From: Planctomycetaceae bacterium
GTDB taxonomy: Bacteria; Planctomycetota; Planctomycetia; Planctomycetales; Planctomycetaceae
DNA: 7,281 bases
Assembly (NCBI GenBank): GCA_020426125.1
Contig: JAGQQQ010000583.1
Location: 1 to 7,281 of the forward strand
Reading direction: 5' to 3'
Below are positions 1 through 6,088 of this stretch, piece by piece (the first letter of the stretch is position 1; each line of letters opens with the position of its first letter). The notes under the pieces were generated by a model. It had not been told where the DNA came from and did not search any database. It saw only the letters and a program-made list of their open reading frames with translations. A program made the position numbers and the translations under genes.

Positions 1-1
1 C

Positions 2-832
2 TGGGACGATCCCCGCATGCCGACGGTCCGGGGTCTCCGCCGCCGAGGTTATACCCCCGAGGCGATTCGAGGCTTCTGCGCGGACATCGGCGTCACCCGT
101 TTTAACGGAATGACCGAAATGGTGGTCCTGGAGAACGCCCTTCGCAACGATCTCAACAAACGAGCCGAGCGACGAATGGCCGTGCTCGAACCACTCAAGG
201 TGGTGATCACCAATTACCCCGAGGATCAGGTCGAACAGCTTGAGGCGGTCAACAACCCGGAAGACGATTCCGCCGGAACGCGGCAGGTGCCGTTCTGCCG
301 CGAACTGTATATCGAGCAGGAAGACTTTATGGAGGACGCTCCCAAGAAGTTTTTCCGCTTGGCGCCCGGCAAAGAAGTCCGGCTTCGCTGGGCCTACTTC
401 ATCAAATGTGAAGAGGTCATCAAAGACGAAGACGGCAACATCATCGAACTTCGCTGCACCTACGATCCCGAAACCGCCGGCGGCAATGCCCCCGATGGTC
501 GCAAGGTCAAAGGGACCCTTCACTGGGTCAGTGCCCGGCATGCGATCCCCGCCGAGGTCCGGTTGTACGACCATCTGATGAAGATTCCCGATCCCAGCGA
601 CATCCCGGAAGAGGAGGACTGGAAGGACTTCATCAACCAGGACAACTTGGTCGTCCTCAAAGATTGCATGCTCGAACCCGCACTCGCGGAAGCGGAACCA
701 GGGAAGCCTGTGCAGTTTGAGCGAAAGGGGTATTTCGTCGTCGACGCGAAGCACTCGCAGCCCGATGCGCTGGTGTTCAACCGTTCCGTCACATTGAAAG
801 ATTCCTGGGCCAAACAGAAGGGGAAAGATTGA
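2..832 (+). CDS. glnS: Glutamine-tRNA ligase (GlnRS), 3' part only
   Basis: Cytoplasmic class I aminoacyl-tRNA synthetase that charges tRNA(Gln) with glutamine using ATP. The reading frame is open from base 2 and ends at TGA 830-832, giving 276 visible residues. The gene starts before the window, so the HIGH and KMSKS catalytic motifs are not seen. The first residues, WDDPRMPTVRGLRRRGYTPE, match the GlnRS segment just after the KMSKS loop. The middle and end match the two beta-barrel anticodon-binding domains: GKEVRLRWAYFIKCE (about residues 125-139), DGRKVKGTLHWVSARHA (about 165-181), AEVRLYDHL, and the C-terminal FERKGYFVVDAKHS and VFNRSV. GlxRS family members that are glutamate-specific lack this all-beta C-terminus, which supports Gln rather than Glu. 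No frameshift is visible. A strong terminator follows 45 bases after the stop, so the gene is not co-transcribed with mutL. Confidence 0.97.
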   Translation, partial: WDDPRMPTVRGLRRRGYTPEAIRGFCADIGVTRFNGMTEMVVLENALRNDLNKRAERRMAVLEPLKVVITNYPEDQVEQLEAVNNPEDDSAGTRQVPFCRELYIEQEDFMEDAPKKFFRLAPGKEVRLRWAYFIKCEEVIKDEDGNIIELRCTYDPETAGGNAPDGRKVKGTLHWVSARHAIPAEVRLYDHLMKIPDPSDIPEEEDWKDFINQDNLVVLKDCMLEPALAEAEPGKPVQFERKGYFVVDAKHSQPDALVFNRSVTLKDSWAKQKGKD

Positions 833-877
833 TCGCCCCTGTCGACCGGGAATCGACGCCGTTACAATGGAGCATTC

Positions 878-910
878 ACACAGGGCGAGCATTGATCGCC
901 CTGTGTTTTT
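878..910 (+). terminator. Intrinsic terminator after glnS
   Basis: A perfect 11-bp inverted repeat, ACACAGGGCGA (878-888) and TCGCCCTGTGT (896-906), encloses a 7-base loop and runs directly into a T tract (906-910). This is the classic Rho-independent form on the plus strand. On the minus strand no T run follows, so it should act one way only. It lies 45 bases after the glnS stop and 41 bases before mutL, separating the two units. Confidence 0.92.
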
Positions 911-951
911 GATCCCGCTCTCTTCCAAGGAATCGGTTCTCCGCGTTTGCC

Positions 952-2868
952 ATGATCACGGATGTCTCTTCTCGAATTCAGCAGCTCTCCGCCAGTGTCA
1001 TCAACAAAATCGCGGCCGGCGAAGTCATCGAACGCCCCGCCAGCGTGGTGAAGGAACTGTTGGAGAACTCCGTCGATTCGCTTGCGACGCGGATCGATGT
1101 CGAGATCGAAAACGGGGGCGCCGAACTAATCCGGATTGTCGACAACGGCGAAGGGATCCATCCCGACGATCTCGAACTGGCCGTCGCCAGCCACGCGACC
1201 AGCAAGATCATCTCCGCCGAGGATTTGTTTCAGGTTCGGACGATGGGGTTTCGCGGCGAAGCTCTGGCCTCGATTTCCGAAGTCTCGATGTTCCGAATAC
1301 GCAGCAAGCAGGCCGATCAACCGCTCGGCCGGGAGATGGAAGTTCACGGCGGCCTTGTCAAAGAGCCCCAAGCCTGCGGCTGTCCCGATGGCACGCAGAT
1401 CGAGGTTCGGGAACTGTTCTTCAACACGCCGGTCCGTCGCAAGTTCCTCAAGACCCAGTCGACGGAATTCGCCCATATCTCAGAACAGTTCACGCGGATT
1501 GCCCTTGCGAATCCCTCGTTGCATTTGACGTTGCGGCACAATGGCAAACTGGTCCATGACCTTCCCGCCGCGTCAGATCTTCGCGAGCGGCTCGAACTCT
1601 TCTTTGGCTCGGAACTCGCCAACAATCTGATCACGGTCGAAGCGGAACATGCCGGCACCCGCATCTGGGGCTTCGCGGGCCATCCCAACCAGCACAAAGG
1701 AACACGTAAGAACCAGTATTTGTTTCTCAATGGCCGCTGGATCCAAGACCGGTCGCTGCAGCACGCCTTAGGCGAAGCATATCGCGGATTGGTGATGGTC
1801 GGGCGCTACCCGGTTGCCTTCCTGTTTCTGGAGATGGACCCCGAGCAGGTCGATGTCAACGTCCATCCGACCAAGGCGGAAGTCCGTTTTCAGGACAGCC
1901 AAGTGCTATATCGGCTGCTCCTTTCCAGCATCCGAAACCGTTTCCTGTCGATGGATCTCGACTCGAAGTTCTCCCTCGACAAACGCCCTGACGACAATCT
2001 CCCCCCGCAGTCGACTCGCAAAGACAGCCAACTCTTACAGCAGGAACTCGCGACCTGGGCCAAGCAACAGCTGGAGCAACGCCGCTCAGAAGAGATTGCG
2101 AACGAACAAGGCCCCGGGCAACTGCCGTTTCCCGTGACAGCGGACCCTGTTTCCTCGCCGGTCCACGATGCGGATGAGCCGGAACTGCTCCAGGACAACT
2201 GGCCTCCGGCCCCGGCTTCGTCCAGTTCTGGGGGACCGGCGGTCTCGTCCCATCTCACCGACATCGCTCAGACGCACCCCGCGTCACCAGCGGCGGAGAT
2301 TCGTGCGATGCAGGTGCACGACTGTTATCTCGTGGTCGAAACAACGGACGGCATCACCGTCATCGATCAACACGCTTTGCATGAGCGAATCATGTACGAA
2401 CGGCTTCGCGAAAGAATCCTCGCGGGGAGCGTTGAGATTCAGAAGCTGCTGATTCCGATCACCGTCGACCTCCCGGCCCGCGAGACCGGAATCCTGTTGG
2501 ATCAAACCGATCTCCTGAATGAACTCGGAATCCAGATCCAGGACTTCGGGGGGAACACCATCGCCCTCGTCGGCTATCCCCGCATGATGGCCAAGGCGGA
2601 TCCGCAATCGCTGCTGCAAGACGTTGTCGAATTGCTGGAAAGTTCCGGACGGAAGGTCGAGCGCCGGGACTTGATCGACAAGATGCTCCACATGATGGCC
2701 TGCAAGGCCGCGATCAAAGCAGGCCAGCGTCTGTCACTGGAAGAGATGGAATCCCTCCTCGCTCAGCGGCACCTCTGCGACGATCACCACCACTGCCCCC
2801 ACGGCCGACCGACCGCACTCAAACTCACCCGCTCCGAACTCGACCGCCAGTTTGGACGACTGGGGTAA
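952..2868 (+). CDS. mutL: DNA mismatch repair protein MutL (endonuclease type)
   Basis: Mismatch-repair ATPase that couples MutS recognition to strand removal. It is complete at 638 residues. The N-terminal GHKL ATPase has KELLENSVD (34-42; E35 and N39 match the catalytic Glu and Mg-binding Asn of E. coli MutL), DNGEGI (64-69), ATSKI (82-86) and GFRGEAL (99-105), followed by the transducer motif DVNVHPTKAEVRF. A linker of about 100 residues is rich in Gln, then Ser/Pro. The C-terminal domain has the metal-binding endonuclease motif DQHALHERIMYE (472-483), ACKAAIKAG (583-591) and CPHGRP (615-620), so this is the nicking type found in bacteria without MutH. QKLLIP (497-502) aligns with the beta-clamp-binding site of Bacillus MutL. 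The ATG at 952 fits the usual short leader before the ATPase; the only AAGGA-like site (927-931) is about 20 bases away, so initiation signals are weak. No mutS is in the window. Confidence 0.97.
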   Translation: MITDVSSRIQQLSASVINKIAAGEVIERPASVVKELLENSVDSLATRIDVEIENGGAELIRIVDNGEGIHPDDLELAVASHATSKIISAEDLFQVRTMGFRGEALASISEVSMFRIRSKQADQPLGREMEVHGGLVKEPQACGCPDGTQIEVRELFFNTPVRRKFLKTQSTEFAHISEQFTRIALANPSLHLTLRHNGKLVHDLPAASDLRERLELFFGSELANNLITVEAEHAGTRIWGFAGHPNQHKGTRKNQYLFLNGRWIQDRSLQHALGEAYRGLVMVGRYPVAFLFLEMDPEQVDVNVHPTKAEVRFQDSQVLYRLLLSSIRNRFLSMDLDSKFSLDKRPDDNLPPQSTRKDSQLLQQELATWAKQQLEQRRSEEIANEQGPGQLPFPVTADPVSSPVHDADEPELLQDNWPPAPASSSSGGPAVSSHLTDIAQTHPASPAAEIRAMQVHDCYLVVETTDGITVIDQHALHERIMYERLRERILAGSVEIQKLLIPITVDLPARETGILLDQTDLLNELGIQIQDFGGNTIALVGYPRMMAKADPQSLLQDVVELLESSGRKVERRDLIDKMLHMMACKAAIKAGQRLSLEEMESLLAQRHLCDDHHHCPHGRPTALKLTRSELDRQFGRLG

Positions 2869-2930
2869 GTGGCGGAATCCTGTTCCAGGCAACACATTTC
2901 GATCTGAACCTCGGTCTGTGTCAGGTATGA

Positions 2931-2952
2931 GGACCGATGGCACCATTGGTTC
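2931..2952 (+). other. Hairpin downstream of mutL, possible weak terminator
   Basis: GGACCGATG (2931-2939) pairs with CATTGGTTC (2944-2952) around a GCAC loop, with two G-T wobbles. The pairing lies 62 bases after the mutL stop. A T-rich tract (CTTCTTTTTCG, 2968-2978) follows, but about 16 bases beyond the stem rather than directly at it, so this is only a possible terminator. No better one was seen between mutL and the next gene. Confidence 0.35.
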
Positions 2953-3019
2953 TCGGAACTTTGCGCTTCTTTTTCGTTTCCGCCGTCCTGCCGTGCTACT
3001 CAAAAAAATAGTGTGAGAC

Positions 3020-3041
3020 CCTCGCGATGAGACTCGCGAGG
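3020..3041 (+). repeat. 8-bp perfect hairpin in the leader of the small secreted gene
   Basis: CCTCGCGA (3020-3027) and TCGCGAGG (3034-3041) are exact reverse complements around a 6-base loop. No T run follows on the plus strand. On the minus strand an A/T tract (seven A at 3002-3008) lies about 11 bases beyond the stem, and no minus-strand gene ends here, so a terminator role is unlikely. The hairpin is 115 bases before the ATG at 3157 and could be a leader structure or an operator. Its role is unknown. Confidence 0.5.
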
Positions 3042-3143
3042 ACAAGACAACGGCTTGGGAAAGCCTCTTCCGAATCCGATCCGTTCAGCGGAAGTCCGAC
3101 GGAAAACGTTGTCGGCCTCAATTTTCATAACCAAACAAAGCCT

Positions 3144-3150
3144 GAGGAGA
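3144..3150 (+). promoter_or_regulatory. Strong ribosome binding site that sets the start at 3157
   Basis: GAGGAGA lies seven bases (AACCCAA spacer region) before the ATG at 3157. It is the best Shine-Dalgarno site in the window. It favours 3157 over the in-frame ATG at 3055, which has no comparable site and would put 34 polar residues in front of a clean signal peptide. Confidence 0.8.
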
Positions 3151-3156
3151 AACCCA

Positions 3157-3537
3157 ATGAACAAGTTGATCGTCACTGCCGTCGCATGGGGAGCCTTTCT
3201 GATGCTGAGCACCGCGCCGTTGAAGGCTGAGGTCCCCGTCACTTACTTTGGAACGCAATTTGGCAACACCGGGGCGTACAACTACCACAACGACGCCGAA
3301 AAAGGGGTCTTTGTCAAAACATCAACAGCCCGGCCCAACTGGCGACAGGTTCGTTCCGATGGGGTCGCCTTTGAATTCATTGAAGTCGCGAGAACGGAAT
3401 CGGTGATTGTCCTCCACGATGCCGGTCGCCAGATGACCATCATCCTCGCCCAGAATGGAGGATACCTCTCAACCCCCGGTACCAAAGGACTGTTCAAACA
3501 GTTTGAAGTCAAAGAAGATACAACAGTCACATACTAA
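3157..3537 (+). CDS. Small secreted protein of unknown function
   Basis: The product is not recognised. It has 126 residues and ends at TAA 3535-3537. The N-terminus is a textbook Sec signal peptide: MNK, a hydrophobic core (LIVTAVAWGAFLML), then APLKA with likely cleavage after A24, leaving a mature protein of about 102 residues. It should act in the periplasm, at the envelope or outside the cell. The mature part has no cysteine, so no disulfides and no lipobox. It begins with an aromatic/Gly-rich stretch (YFGTQFGNTGAYNYH), then alternating hydrophobic and polar segments (VAFEFIEVAR, ESVIVLHDAG, MTIILAQNGG) that suggest a small beta-sheet fold, and a C-terminal FKQFEVKEDTTVTY. The start is set by a GAGGAGA site seven bases upstream. 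It is a single-gene unit with a probable terminator just after it. Codon use resembles its neighbours. A real gene is likely because signal peptide, ribosome site and terminator all agree. Confidence 0.8.
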   Translation: MNKLIVTAVAWGAFLMLSTAPLKAEVPVTYFGTQFGNTGAYNYHNDAEKGVFVKTSTARPNWRQVRSDGVAFEFIEVARTESVIVLHDAGRQMTIILAQNGGYLSTPGTKGLFKQFEVKEDTTVTY

Positions 3538-3579
3538 TCCAATGCTTAACGAGACATGATCTCCACCCTTGAAATGTGA

Positions 3580-3620
3580 AAACCTCCACGCATGCGGATC
3601 ATCCCCGTCGTGGAGGTTTC
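3580..3620 (+). terminator. Probable terminator after the small secreted gene
   Basis: AAACCTCCACG (3580-3590) pairs exactly with CGTGGAGGTTT (3609-3619), an 11-bp stem with an 18-base loop, 42 bases after the stop at 3537. The stem ends in TTTCTT, a short and impure T tract, so termination may be partial. Confidence 0.65.
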
Positions 3621-3994
3621 TTGCTGCGCGAATTCCGTCATTGCAGCGTTGACGAACGCACCCATTGAACTCGTGCCGTTCGGGGGCCCATTCCACGCCA
3701 CTTGCCGACGTCTACTACCGATCAGTTCGGACACCAAGGGTTTTGAGATCGGGGGGTCCCTCTATTCGGCCACTTGCTTGCGTTGGGGTTCCTGACAACC
3801 GCGATTCGTCACTCGGGATGGCACGCCGGATCCGGAACATGCTCTACAAATCTTGCGACTCGATCCCTTGATCTTTGAGCCCGGCAGGGCATGCCGGAAT
3901 ATTCCGAGAACGGGTGTGCCCGGACGCCCCATCTGGCCGAACTGGTCAGTGAGAAGGCGAAAGACCAAACGGACTCCCCCAATTCGACGTTGCG
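3621..3994. other. Gene-poor stretch with short palindromes
   Basis: Between the two convergent transcription units there are about 375 bases with no convincing gene. Short open frames on both strands have no ribosome site, no recognisable domain and low-complexity Arg/Pro/Ser-rich products. The notable structure is a set of palindromes: CCGGATCCGG (3826-3835), the hairpin CCGGCA/TGCCGG (3881-3886 and 3892-3897), and an overlapping 12-base perfect palindrome CGGAATATTCCG (3895-3906). No tRNA, insertion sequence or repeat array was seen. Confidence 0.5.
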
Positions 3995-4037
3995 AAAAAG
4001 AAACCACCGTCGCGATCTCCTATCGCGGCGGTGGTTT
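3995..4037 (-). terminator. Intrinsic terminator of amt
   Basis: AAACCACCGTCGCGAT (4001-4016) and ATCGCGGCGGTGGTTT (4022-4037) form a 16-bp stem with one wobble pair and a 5-base loop. Read on the minus strand, the stem runs into TTTCTTTTT (complement of 3995-4003). It sits 64 bases beyond the amt stop codon. On the plus strand no T run follows beyond the stem's own TTT, so it serves amt. Confidence 0.92.
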
Positions 4038-4101
4038 GGTAGGTCAAGCAGCATCCGTGCAGCGTGTCACTGTCCCTGCTTCCAGATATTTCTGTTGACG
4101 A

Positions 4102-5586
4102 TTAGCCGGCAGCGTAGGCACTCATGCCGTGCTCGCCGAGGTCCAGCCCTTGGATTTCTTCTTCTTCCGAAACTCTCAGCATTCCGGTGGCTTTAAGCGT
4201 GTAGAACAAGATCGCCATCGTCACGAAAGCCCAGACACAAACGATGACCGTGGATTGCAACTGGACGACAAAGAATTCCATTTGGCTTGCGAAGACAGCG
4301 GTGCCATCGTCATTGGTGGGGATGTCTCCGAAGATTCCGGTCGCGAGTCCACCCCAGACTCCACAGATTCCGTGAACAGGGAAGGCCCCCACGGGATCGT
4401 CGATCCGAAATTTTTCGAGGGCGATAATACCGAGGACGACAAGGACTCCAGCAACGGCCCCGATGATCAAGGCTTCAACCTGACTGACTCGGTCACAGTT
4501 AGCGGTGATTCCGACGAGGCCAGCGAGAGCCCCGTTGAGCCCCATCGTTAAGTCGGGTTTTCCGAAGAGTGCCCAAGCCAGAACCATAGCTAACACCGAC
4601 CCAGCGGCCGCTGCGATCGTCGTCGTCAGTGCGATGTAAGCTGTTGCTTCCGCATTGACAATACCGTTGTAGGTAAGCTGGCTTCCGGGGTTGAATCCGT
4701 ACCAACCGACCCAGAGAATAAAGACACCAAGGGCTGCGAAAGCCAGATTATGTCCAGGAATCGGGCGTGATTTTCCATCCGCCGTGAATCGTCCGATACG
4801 TGGGCCGAGAGCCATTGTTCCAGCAAGTCCAGCGAATCCCCCGACGGCGTGCACGATTACCGAACCCGCGAAATCTTGGAACCCCCAACCATCGAGGACG
4901 CCTCCACCCCATTTCCAGTATCCGCTAATGGGATAAATCAAACCCGTGAGCAGCGCGCTGTAGAGAAGATAGGCGGAGAACTTCAGACGACCAGCGACCG
5001 CCCCTGAGACAATCGTCGCGGCTGTGGCAGCGAATGCGACTTGAAACAGAAAGTCGGCCCCAGAACTCGCGTAGGGTGAGCCGTCGTCATTCGAATTCGG
5101 TTTTGCCGTGTAATTACCATCATCATCAACCTGGGCGTCACGGGAAACGAAAGGACCTCCGTACCCCAACCATCCGGAAACCATATCACTCTCACCGTCA
5201 TGGTACATTAAACCCCAACCGATGAAGAGATAGAGGAGCACGCCGATGCTGAGATCCATGAGGTTCTTAAAGAGAATGTTGACGGTATTCTTCGATGCGT
5301 TGAGGCCAACTTCCACCATGGCGAAGCCAGCCTGCATGAACAACACCAAGATGGCACACACCATCATAATGAGAGTGTTGATCGTATAGCCGAGATCCCA
5401 TTCAAGCGAGGCGTAGTCAATTGCCGCTTCCTCCTCTGAGGTTTCCTCCGAGACAACCTCTTCCACAACAACTTCTTCGGCGGTCGACGACTCCCCTTCG
5501 TCTTGAGCGTAGGCTGCCCCTGGCGCTCCGCCGAGAAAGAGTAACGCCACCAGTAACAACGGACTGAGCGCGAGCCATCGGTGCAT
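4102..5586 (-). CDS. amt: Ammonium transporter (Amt/AmtB family)
   Basis: Trimeric inner-membrane channel that takes up ammonium for glutamine synthesis when nitrogen is scarce. It has 494 residues from the ATG at 5586. Order: a Sec signal peptide (residues 1-27, ending AAYA), an acidic Glu-rich segment (about 28-55), then about eleven hydrophobic helices from residue 66 to 463. QDFAG at 237-241 holds D238 (E. coli D160), H246 eight residues on matches H168, and VHG at 404-406 holds H405 (H318), so the twin-His pore is intact. GFAMVEVG (87-94) and the C-terminal RVSEEEEIQGLDLGEHG (471-487), the PII-contact tail, are family signatures. A long polar loop (about 129-176) separates the second and third helices. 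The start at 5586 is favoured by GGAG seven bases upstream; TTG 5607 and ATG 5601 are alternatives lacking this. No glnK or glnB lies next to it. A sigma-54 promoter lies upstream. Confidence 0.96.
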   Translation of the reverse strand: MHRWLALSPLLLVALLFLGGAPGAAYAQDEGESSTAEEVVVEEVVSEETSEEEAAIDYASLEWDLGYTINTLIMMVCAILVLFMQAGFAMVEVGLNASKNTVNILFKNLMDLSIGVLLYLFIGWGLMYHDGESDMVSGWLGYGGPFVSRDAQVDDDGNYTAKPNSNDDGSPYASSGADFLFQVAFAATAATIVSGAVAGRLKFSAYLLYSALLTGLIYPISGYWKWGGGVLDGWGFQDFAGSVIVHAVGGFAGLAGTMALGPRIGRFTADGKSRPIPGHNLAFAALGVFILWVGWYGFNPGSQLTYNGIVNAEATAYIALTTTIAAAAGSVLAMVLAWALFGKPDLTMGLNGALAGLVGITANCDRVSQVEALIIGAVAGVLVVLGIIALEKFRIDDPVGAFPVHGICGVWGGLATGIFGDIPTNDDGTAVFASQMEFFVVQLQSTVIVCVWAFVTMAILFYTLKATGMLRVSEEEEIQGLDLGEHGMSAYAAG

Positions 5587-5593
5587 AGTCAAA

Positions 5594-5597
5594 CTCC
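5594..5597 (-). promoter_or_regulatory. Ribosome binding site deciding the amt start
   Basis: On the minus strand GGAG is followed by seven bases (TTTGACT) and the ATG at 5586. A start further upstream (ATG 5601 or TTG 5607) would bury this site inside the gene and add polar residues ahead of an otherwise ideal signal peptide. Confidence 0.75.
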
Positions 5598-5714
5598 ACA
5601 TCCCCAATGAGAATCGTTAGAACTGAATTCGAGTCAATCGCGGAGCACAGACAACAGACCGCGATCCCGACCGAAGGGGACTTTCCGGCAGCAGCAACAG
5701 ACCACAACCAAGAC

Positions 5715-5739
5715 AATCCGGGCAGCCAGCCTTCGGATT
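5715..5739 (-). other. Small hairpin near the 5' end of the amt leader
   Basis: Read on the minus strand, AATCCG and CGGATT (complements of 5734-5739 and 5715-5720) pair, with an inner GGC/GCC pair set off by an AA bulge. It begins about seven bases after the predicted transcription start at about 5746. A role in transcript stability or regulation is possible but unproven; the stem is short. Confidence 0.3.
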
Positions 5740-5757
5740 CAACAGTTGAGAAGCTAG

Positions 5758-5772
5758 GCAACGAGTGTGCCG
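5758..5772 (-). promoter_or_regulatory. Sigma-54 (RpoN) -24/-12 promoter of amt
   Basis: The minus strand reads CGGCACACTCGTTGC, matching the sigma-54 consensus TGGCAC-N5-TTGC at every position except the first T. The invariant GG and GC are at the required 10-base spacing. The -12 C is at 5758, which predicts transcription from about 5746 and an untranslated leader of about 160 bases before the ATG at 5586. Sigma-54 control of ammonium transporters under nitrogen limitation is well known in other bacteria (for example glnK-amtB in enterics, through NtrC). No clear activator (NtrC-type) palindrome was recognised upstream. Confidence 0.75.
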
Positions 5773-6088
5773 AACCTGCACATCACTGCCTGGAAAATGT
5801 GAGATGTCGTTTGTCTTTCAAGAACTTAGAGCTTTTTCTCATGTCGGGAAACTTTCCCTCATCGGCCTCTTTGCGATGTTCTTGGGCAGGGGATGCCTGC
5901 TTCGCGCGCGGTGCTCCAGATGGCGGCGAACTCTGGCGTGCTGCGGGGCTTCATCGAATTCTTTCAAAGCGATCGGCTCAGTGATCCCGTTTCGCGGTGT
6001 GTCGCGATAAGCGGCGGCCTTGACTAGAATTTTCCTTATGCCCATGAGAGTTCATCATACAAGTGAAGACAAAAGTTTGGATACGTCG
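5773..6088. other. Intergenic region between the divergent amt and oxidoreductase genes
   Basis: About 315 bases with no convincing gene. It must hold the activator sites for amt, if any, and the promoter of the oxidoreductase. Visible structure is limited to a hyphenated palindrome GGGAAACTTTCCC (5846-5858) and a small inverted repeat TCGCG/CGCGA (5992-5996 and 6003-6007). No good -35/-10 pair at normal spacing was found: TTGACT at 6020-6025 has no matching -10 box. Confidence 0.45.

Noticed and set aside
867..1559. Open plus-strand frame overlapping the start of mutL
   Set aside because: It is out of frame with mutL, which has unmistakable conserved motifs across this stretch. The alternative product is Arg/Ser-rich with no domain.
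833..2868. glnS and mutL as one operon
   Set aside because: They share strand and order, but an 11-bp GC-rich stem with a T tract at 878-910 separates them.
3055..3156. Upstream in-frame start for the small secreted protein
   Set aside because: It would place 34 polar residues ahead of a clean signal peptide, and the strong GAGGAGA site points to 3157.
3819..3835. TGGCACG resembling a sigma-54 -24 box
   Set aside because: The -12 position reads ATCC instead of TTGC, so the second essential element is missing. The same holds for TGGCAC at 2938-2943.
3853..4196. Two overlapping plus-strand open frames (3853-4098 and 3891-4196)
   Set aside because: They cover the amt terminator and, for the second, the 3' end of amt. 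Products are Arg/Pro-rich without family resemblance.
4129..4551. 140-residue open frame antisense to amt
   Set aside because: It mirrors amt codons on the other strand, has no ribosome site and no recognisable protein features.
5587..5607. Longer amt with starts at 5601 or TTG 5607
   Set aside because: The GGAG site with ideal spacing supports ATG 5586, and the signal peptide is well formed from there.
5607..5984. 125-residue plus-strand open frame between amt and the oxidoreductase
   Set aside because: It runs across the sigma-54 promoter and amt leader, lacks a ribosome site and has no recognisable domain or signal peptide.
6038..6088. Upstream in-frame ATGs (6038, 6044) for the oxidoreductase
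   Set aside because: No ribosome site was seen and they would add 15-17 polar residues before the signal peptide. They cannot be fully excluded.
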